Part shown: in pieces, positions 13,682-16,742 of the stretch
Layout of the letters: each line of letters starts with the position of its first letter
Position numbering within the stretch: position 1 is the stretch's first letter
Source: Planctomycetota bacterium
GTDB lineage: Bacteria > Planctomycetota > Brocadiia > SM23-32
Length of the DNA: 16,742 bases
Direction of reading: 5' to 3'
NCBI GenBank assembly: GCA_030604585.1
Contig: JAUVVP010000001.1
Coordinates: 1-16,742, forward strand
Translations under genes and position numbers: made by a program
Notes under the pieces: generated by a model
Seen by the model: the letters and a program-made list of their open reading frames with translations, nothing else
What the model was told of the DNA's origin: nothing
Databases searched by the model: none

Positions 13682-15013
13682 TCAATCCTCAGAGCTACGC
13701 CGGGCTTGCTTGCGCCGGCGCCTGGCGTAGAAGCCGCCGAAGCCCAGGGCTGCGAGTGCCAGCACGCAACTGGCCGGCTCGGGGGTTGCGGCGAAGGTGG
13801 TCTCGCCCGTGGACGCATTGTAAGAGATCGCCCCGAGCGGCATCACCTCAGACCAGCCGCTGTAATCGATCCCGATCGCGTCCAGGTCCGCCAGGTCGCG
13901 GGGTCCCTCACCCAAACCTCCCCAAACCAGGGAACCGCCCGTGAAGCTGAAAGCTGCCCCATCGCCAAGAAACAGAGTCCGCACGTCGAGCACGCCGCCG
14001 CTCAGCACGTACTCCGCGCTGCTGGTACTCAGGACGCCCATCTCCAGAACCGTCACTACGTGCAGCCCTCCGCTCTGAAGGAAGGTTCCGACACCCTTTG
14101 TGAACCGCCCGCCGATGTATTCTGAGTAAGCGGCGAGCGTGCCGTTCGAGAGGTCGTACACGGACGACGCCCCTTCCCCGACGTACAGCGTGCTCGGGCT
14201 GTGCAACCCGCCGCTTTGGGTGAAGCTGGCTGGATCACGCGTCGAGTACTTCACAAGATCGCCAAGCCAGGTGGAGCCCGGAGTGAGCTGTCCGTCGAGC
14301 AGGACCACTTCCGGCGTGCCGGAGCCGGCCACAAACAGGCTGCCCGGACTCGCCGTGCCACCGTTGATGGTCAAGGTGGTCGTTCCTGCCCCAGTAAGGT
14401 ACATGTAGGGGCCCGATATGGTGCCCCCTTCCAGACTGTAGGTCGCTGTGTTCCAGGAGCTGATCCCCCAGACGAACAGCTCTGAGTTGACGTGGTGGGT
14501 GCCGCCGGTCTGGTGAAACGACCCGCCTCCGAAACCGCCGATGGCCGTCGACTTCGTCGTCAACTCGGTCTCGCTCGGGCCGCTCAGCTCGTAGATTCCG
14601 AATCCGCTTGACTCGTTGCCGACCGTAAGATACGTGGCCACCGTATGGGTGCCCCCGGTGTGCCATACCGTGCCGTCGCCGCCATAGCCGACGAATGTTC
14701 GGTTGGTGCTTACCGCCCCGGAGTTTATCTCCAGCGTGCCGTCATCCGGCCAGCCATATCCCAGATAGAGATAATCGCACGTTTCCCCGCTTTCCGTCAC
14801 GGTTGCCGTGCCGTCCTTGACGCCGATGCCACTGTAGCCGATGTAGGCGATGTCTGACGGTCCGGGCTCTCCGCCAAGCCAGGCCGAGCCGTCGGACCAA
14901 TTGCCGGTTCCGGTGTTCCAGTAGACTGGCGCAGCCCACGAATAGGCGCCGGTGCCGAAGAGGAAAAGCAACAATACGACAAACCTGGTTCTCTGGCGTC
15001 GCAGGTTGTGCAT
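13682..15013 (-). CDS. PEP-CTERM surface protein with repeated beta-strand units
   Basis: The 443-residue product has a signal peptide (RRQRTRFVVLLLFLFG then AYSWAA, about residues 1-28) and a C-terminal sorting signal: TPEPAS (410-415), a hydrophobic helix, then RRRRKQARR. In PEP-CTERM systems an exosortase processes this signal during export; no exosortase gene is in the window. The mature part opens with VYWNTGTGNWSDGSAW, common in planctomycete PEP-CTERM proteins. It then has at least four loosely repeated units with the core (H/Q)-(T/S)-GG-(T/L)-H at residues 118-123, 168-173, 266-271 and 313-318, each followed by strands such as LYVGEGASSVYDLSNGTL; a beta-solenoid is likely. By eye the gene is less GC-rich than its neighbours. 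GAGGG lies about 10 bases before the ATG. Ligand and role are unknown. Confidence 0.85.
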   Translation of the reverse strand: MHNLRRQRTRFVVLLLFLFGTGAYSWAAPVYWNTGTGNWSDGSAWLGGEPGPSDIAYIGYSGIGVKDGTATVTESGETCDYLYLGYGWPDDGTLEINSGAVSTNRTFVGYGGDGTVWHTGGTHTVATYLTVGNESSGFGIYELSGPSETELTTKSTAIGGFGGGSFHQTGGTHHVNSELFVWGISSWNTATYSLEGGTISGPYMYLTGAGTTTLTINGGTASPGSLFVAGSGTPEVVLLDGQLTPGSTWLGDLVKYSTRDPASFTQSGGLHSPSTLYVGEGASSVYDLSNGTLAAYSEYIGGRFTKGVGTFLQSGGLHVVTVLEMGVLSTSSAEYVLSGGVLDVRTLFLGDGAAFSFTGGSLVWGGLGEGPRDLADLDAIGIDYSGWSEVMPLGAISYNASTGETTFAATPEPASCVLALAALGFGGFYARRRRKQARRSSED

Positions 15014-15037
15014 ATTGACGTGCCCTCTTATCTTGGT

Positions 15038-15139
15038 TCAGCGTGAATCGGCCAATCGCCGCAGGCGCGCAAGCGACGTCCCGGCCAGGATCAGCAGGGG
15101 GGTCAGCGCAGCCATCACCGACTTGACGAACCGCGTCAC
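15038..15139 (-). CDS. Small membrane-type ORF upstream of the PEP-CTERM gene
   Basis: I do not recognise this gene. A GTG start at 15139 has an excellent ribosome binding site, GGAGGT, six bases upstream. It encodes 33 residues: a short basic start (TRFVKS), a hydrophobic stretch VMAALTPLLILAGTSLA, then ARLRR and LADSR. The helix-plus-Arg ending resembles a sorting-signal tail or a tiny single-pass membrane protein. It ends 24 bases before the PEP-CTERM start on the same strand. A promoter candidate (15196-15223) lies just upstream. The frame is open much further upstream but that part lacks coding character. Leader-peptide or small-protein roles are both possible. Confidence 0.4.
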   Translation of the reverse strand: MTRFVKSVMAALTPLLILAGTSLARLRRLADSR

Positions 15140-15195
15140 TCTCAGACCTCCATGTGGCACACGACACCGGTAGTACGTCCGGCGCGCCGGGCCGC

Positions 15196-15223
15196 ATTGT
15201 AGCGCCATCGGCAGCTTTGTGAA
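15196..15223 (-). promoter_or_regulatory. Promoter candidate for the small ORF and PEP-CTERM gene
   Basis: On the minus strand TTCACA (5 of 6 match to TTGACA; + bases 15218-15223), a 16-base spacer and TACAAT (5 of 6 match to TATAAT; + bases 15196-15201) form a sigma-70-type promoter. The -10 is 57 bases before the small ORF's GTG. Confidence 0.45.
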
Positions 15224-15532
15224 GGCGTTAGTATGACACTTACGCCCCGGTCCTCCGCTGCATTGACTGCAGAAGGCATACCTTGAGCGCAAGCAAGCAA
15301 TACTAAGTCGCAAAAGGCGTTCCGGAAAACTCTCCCACGAAACCTTTCTTGTTCCGGTGCCATAAAGCCATTGGACACACGAGGTTATGCTCGGTGGGCC
15401 GGCCGGCGATGGAGGCGCCGAGCATCGCGAATGCCGGGGCAGTGTTGAAATGGTCGGAAAATGGACGACGGCGATGTTGTCGTTCTTACACACGGTGCCC
15501 TGTTGAAATGTCACGCGAGCGGCCCGGCCGCT

Positions 15533-15561
15533 TTGATTGACCGGACCGGTTCTGATAAGAT
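15533..15561 (+). promoter_or_regulatory. Extended -10 promoter of glyQ
   Basis: TTGATT (15533-15538), a 17-base spacer and TAAGAT (15556-15561) form a sigma-70-type promoter; TG at 15553-15554 makes it an extended -10. The predicted start near 15568 leaves a leader of about 32 bases before ATG 15600. Confidence 0.6.
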
Positions 15562-15599
15562 TCCGCCGTTGACTGTTTCACCTGGTGTGCTACGCGAAC

Positions 15600-16487
15600 A
15601 TGAGCGCAGACTCTCTCAACCTTCAACAGATCATCCTGAAGCTCCAGGACTACTGGGCGGACTACGGGTGCGCCATCGTGCAGCCCTACGACATCGAGAC
15701 CGGCGCGGGCACGTTCAACCCCCACACCTTCCTGCGGGCGCTGGGGCCGGAGCCCTGGAAGGCCGCCTACGTGGAGCCTTCGCGCCGCCCTACCGACGGG
15801 CGCTACGGCGAGAACCCGAACCGCTTCCAGCGCTACTACCAGTTCCAGGTCATCATCAAGCCCGCCCCCCAGGACTCGCAGGACATATACCTCGAGAGCC
15901 TGCGCCACCTGGGCATTGACCTGGTCGGGCACGACGTGCGCTTCGTTGAGGACGACTGGGAGTCCCCCACCCTCGGCGCGACCGGCCTGGGCTGGGAGGT
16001 CTGGCTGGACGGGATGGAGATCACCCAGTACACCTACTTCCAGCGCGTCGGCGGCATTGACCTGGACCCCATCTCCGTGGAGCTGACATACGGGCTGGAG
16101 CGCATCGCCCTGTTCGTGCAGAAGGTGGACAGCGCCTTCGATCTGGAGTGGGCGCCCGGGGTGACCTTCGGCGAGCTGGCCCACCAGGACGAGGTGCAGT
16201 TCAGCCGCTACAACTTCGAGGAGGCGGACGTCGCCACGCAGTTCCGGCTTTTCGACACCTACGAGGCCGAGTGCCGCCGCTGCCTCCAGAAGGACCTGGT
16301 GCTGCCCGCCTACGACCACGTGCTGAAGTGCTCGCACACCTTCAACCTGCTCGATGCGCGCGGGGCCATCGGCGTGGCGGAGCGCACCAGCTACATAAAG
16401 CGCGTGCGCGACCTGGCCGGCGCCGTGGCCGAGGGCTACCTGGCCCTGCGCGAGCGCCTCGGCTTCCCCCTGCTAGGGGGCAAGTGA
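15600..16487 (+). CDS. glyQ: Glycyl-tRNA synthetase alpha subunit
   Basis: GlyQ is the catalytic-core subunit of the alpha2-beta2 bacterial glycyl-tRNA synthetase, which charges tRNA-Gly with glycine in the cytoplasm. The 295-residue length is usual. Family blocks are plain: [36 protein letters not shown] followed by [40 protein letters not shown], the metal/active-site wording [14 protein letters not shown], and SFNLLDAR-like [19 protein letters not shown] near the C terminus. ATG 15600 is preferred because homology starts at [17 protein letters not shown] 15585 is an in-frame alternative. There is no clear ribosome binding site, but a good promoter is 40 bases upstream. glyS, usually adjacent, is not here; a convergent unrelated gene follows after 137 bases. 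Confidence 0.96.
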   Translation: MSADSLNLQQIILKLQDYWADYGCAIVQPYDIETGAGTFNPHTFLRALGPEPWKAAYVEPSRRPTDGRYGENPNRFQRYYQFQVIIKPAPQDSQDIYLESLRHLGIDLVGHDVRFVEDDWESPTLGATGLGWEVWLDGMEITQYTYFQRVGGIDLDPISVELTYGLERIALFVQKVDSAFDLEWAPGVTFGELAHQDEVQFSRYNFEEADVATQFRLFDTYEAECRRCLQKDLVLPAYDHVLKCSHTFNLLDARGAIGVAERTSYIKRVRDLAGAVAEGYLALRERLGFPLLGGK

Positions 16488-16624
16488 ACCACGACCATAC
16501 GACGCCTGCCCGCCTGAGGCGGAAACACCACGGAGGGCAGTACAGCCCGAGATCGGCCGATGGCGCACGGGATTCTGGCAGCCGCCAGGCACCCGTTGGC
16601 GCAGCCTTGGCGAGATCAGCGGCC

Positions 16625-16742
16625 CTACTCGCCCGTCTCCGAGGCGCCGATCTCCCGCACAACGCGGAAGCCGAAGCAGTCGTAGGCAGACCCGGGGTCG
16701 AAGTGGTCGCGTTCAACAGCGTGTGTCTTCGAGGGTCGGGCA
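16625..16742 (-). CDS. C-terminal end of an FGE-sulfatase (SUMF1-like) domain protein (5' partial)
   Basis: Only the last 38 residues are inside the window, ending in TAG. The fragment contains HFDPGSAYDCFGFRVVREI, and the final GFRVVRE wording is how the formylglycine-generating-enzyme (FGE-sulfatase/SUMF1) fold typically ends. Members either activate sulfatases or bind other ligands; the catalytic cysteines lie outside the visible part or cannot be assessed, so activity cannot be judged. It converges on glyQ. The 137-base gap has no clear terminator. The family call rests on a short motif. Confidence 0.5.
   Translation of the reverse strand, partial: ARPSKTHAVERDHFDPGSAYDCFGFRVVREIGASETGE

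Larger units (their letters stand above)
15140..15599. other. Divergent regulatory gap between PEP-CTERM/small ORF and glyQ
   Basis: These 460 bases show no convincing coding on either strand and are visibly richer in A and T than the neighbouring genes. Besides the two outward-facing promoters they hold a perfect 8-base stem, ATGCTCGG (15387-15394) with CCGAGCAT (15418-15425), around a GC-rich loop containing GGCCGGCC. They also hold a direct repeat, TGTTGAAATG, at 15443-15452 and 15501-15510, 58 bases apart, just before the glyQ promoter. The repeat could be an operator pair. No T-box wording is visible. Confidence 0.5.

Noticed and set aside
15500..15599. T-box leader before glyQ
   Set aside because: The leader is only about 32 bases from the likely start site and has none of the T-box conserved wording.
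16510..16522. Hairpin CCGCC-TGA-GGCGG between glyQ and the FGE-type gene as a terminator
   Set aside because: Perfect but only five pairs, and no T-run on either strand.

Overview
The window is a GC-rich chromosomal segment from a bacterium. Several features point to Planctomycetota or a nearby PVC lineage: a PEP-CTERM surface protein with GGTH/GGLH-type repeats, an EF-hand-linked secreted esterase of a kind I associate with planctomycetes, an FGE-sulfatase-type protein end, and a peptidoglycan cluster that stops at ftsQ with no ftsA or ftsZ. This placement is inference; there is no rRNA or other decisive marker gene.

Region 1 (1-4904, + strand) is the tail of a division/cell-wall cluster: murG (5' end outside the window), murC, murB, ddl and an ftsQ-like gene. 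Gaps are 7 to 32 bases, so they are probably co-transcribed. Together they make lipid II precursors (MurB, MurC, Ddl, MurG), with one bitopic divisome protein (FtsQ-like).

Region 2 (4905-6691) begins with a 209-base regulatory gap holding a perfectly spaced sigma-54-type -24/-12 element, overlapped by a perfect TATAAT, then two tandem stem-loops. It leads into an FHA-GAF-HD-GYP protein, a probable cyclic-di-GMP phosphodiesterase.

Region 3 (6810-12003, + strand) is a tight run: a lipoprotein of probable LolA/LolB-like type, a RadC with an extra N-terminal domain carrying an endonuclease III-like four-cysteine loop, a GHMP kinase resembling the kinase half of plant L-arabinokinase, an RNase HI-family gene split by an in-frame TAG exactly where a Tyr is expected, and the radical SAM enzyme AmrS.

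Region 4 (12004-12446) is a convergent intergenic stretch with two unrelated REP-like inverted repeats that share TGTCAT/ATGACA ends.

Region 5 (12447-15139, - strand) holds a secreted EF-hand/esterase, a PEP-CTERM protein, and a 33-residue membrane-type small ORF with a strong ribosome binding site and a plausible promoter.

Region 6 (15140-16742) is a regulatory gap, then glyQ (+) with a good extended -10 promoter, facing the 3' end of an FGE-sulfatase-type gene (-). glyS is not next to glyQ.

I saw no tRNA, rRNA, CRISPR array, insertion sequence or prophage gene. The observations most worth checking are the amber-split RNase HI, the sigma-54-type promoter before the HD-GYP gene, the Fe-S-like extension on RadC, and a Glu-to-Tyr change at a substrate-contact position in MurG.
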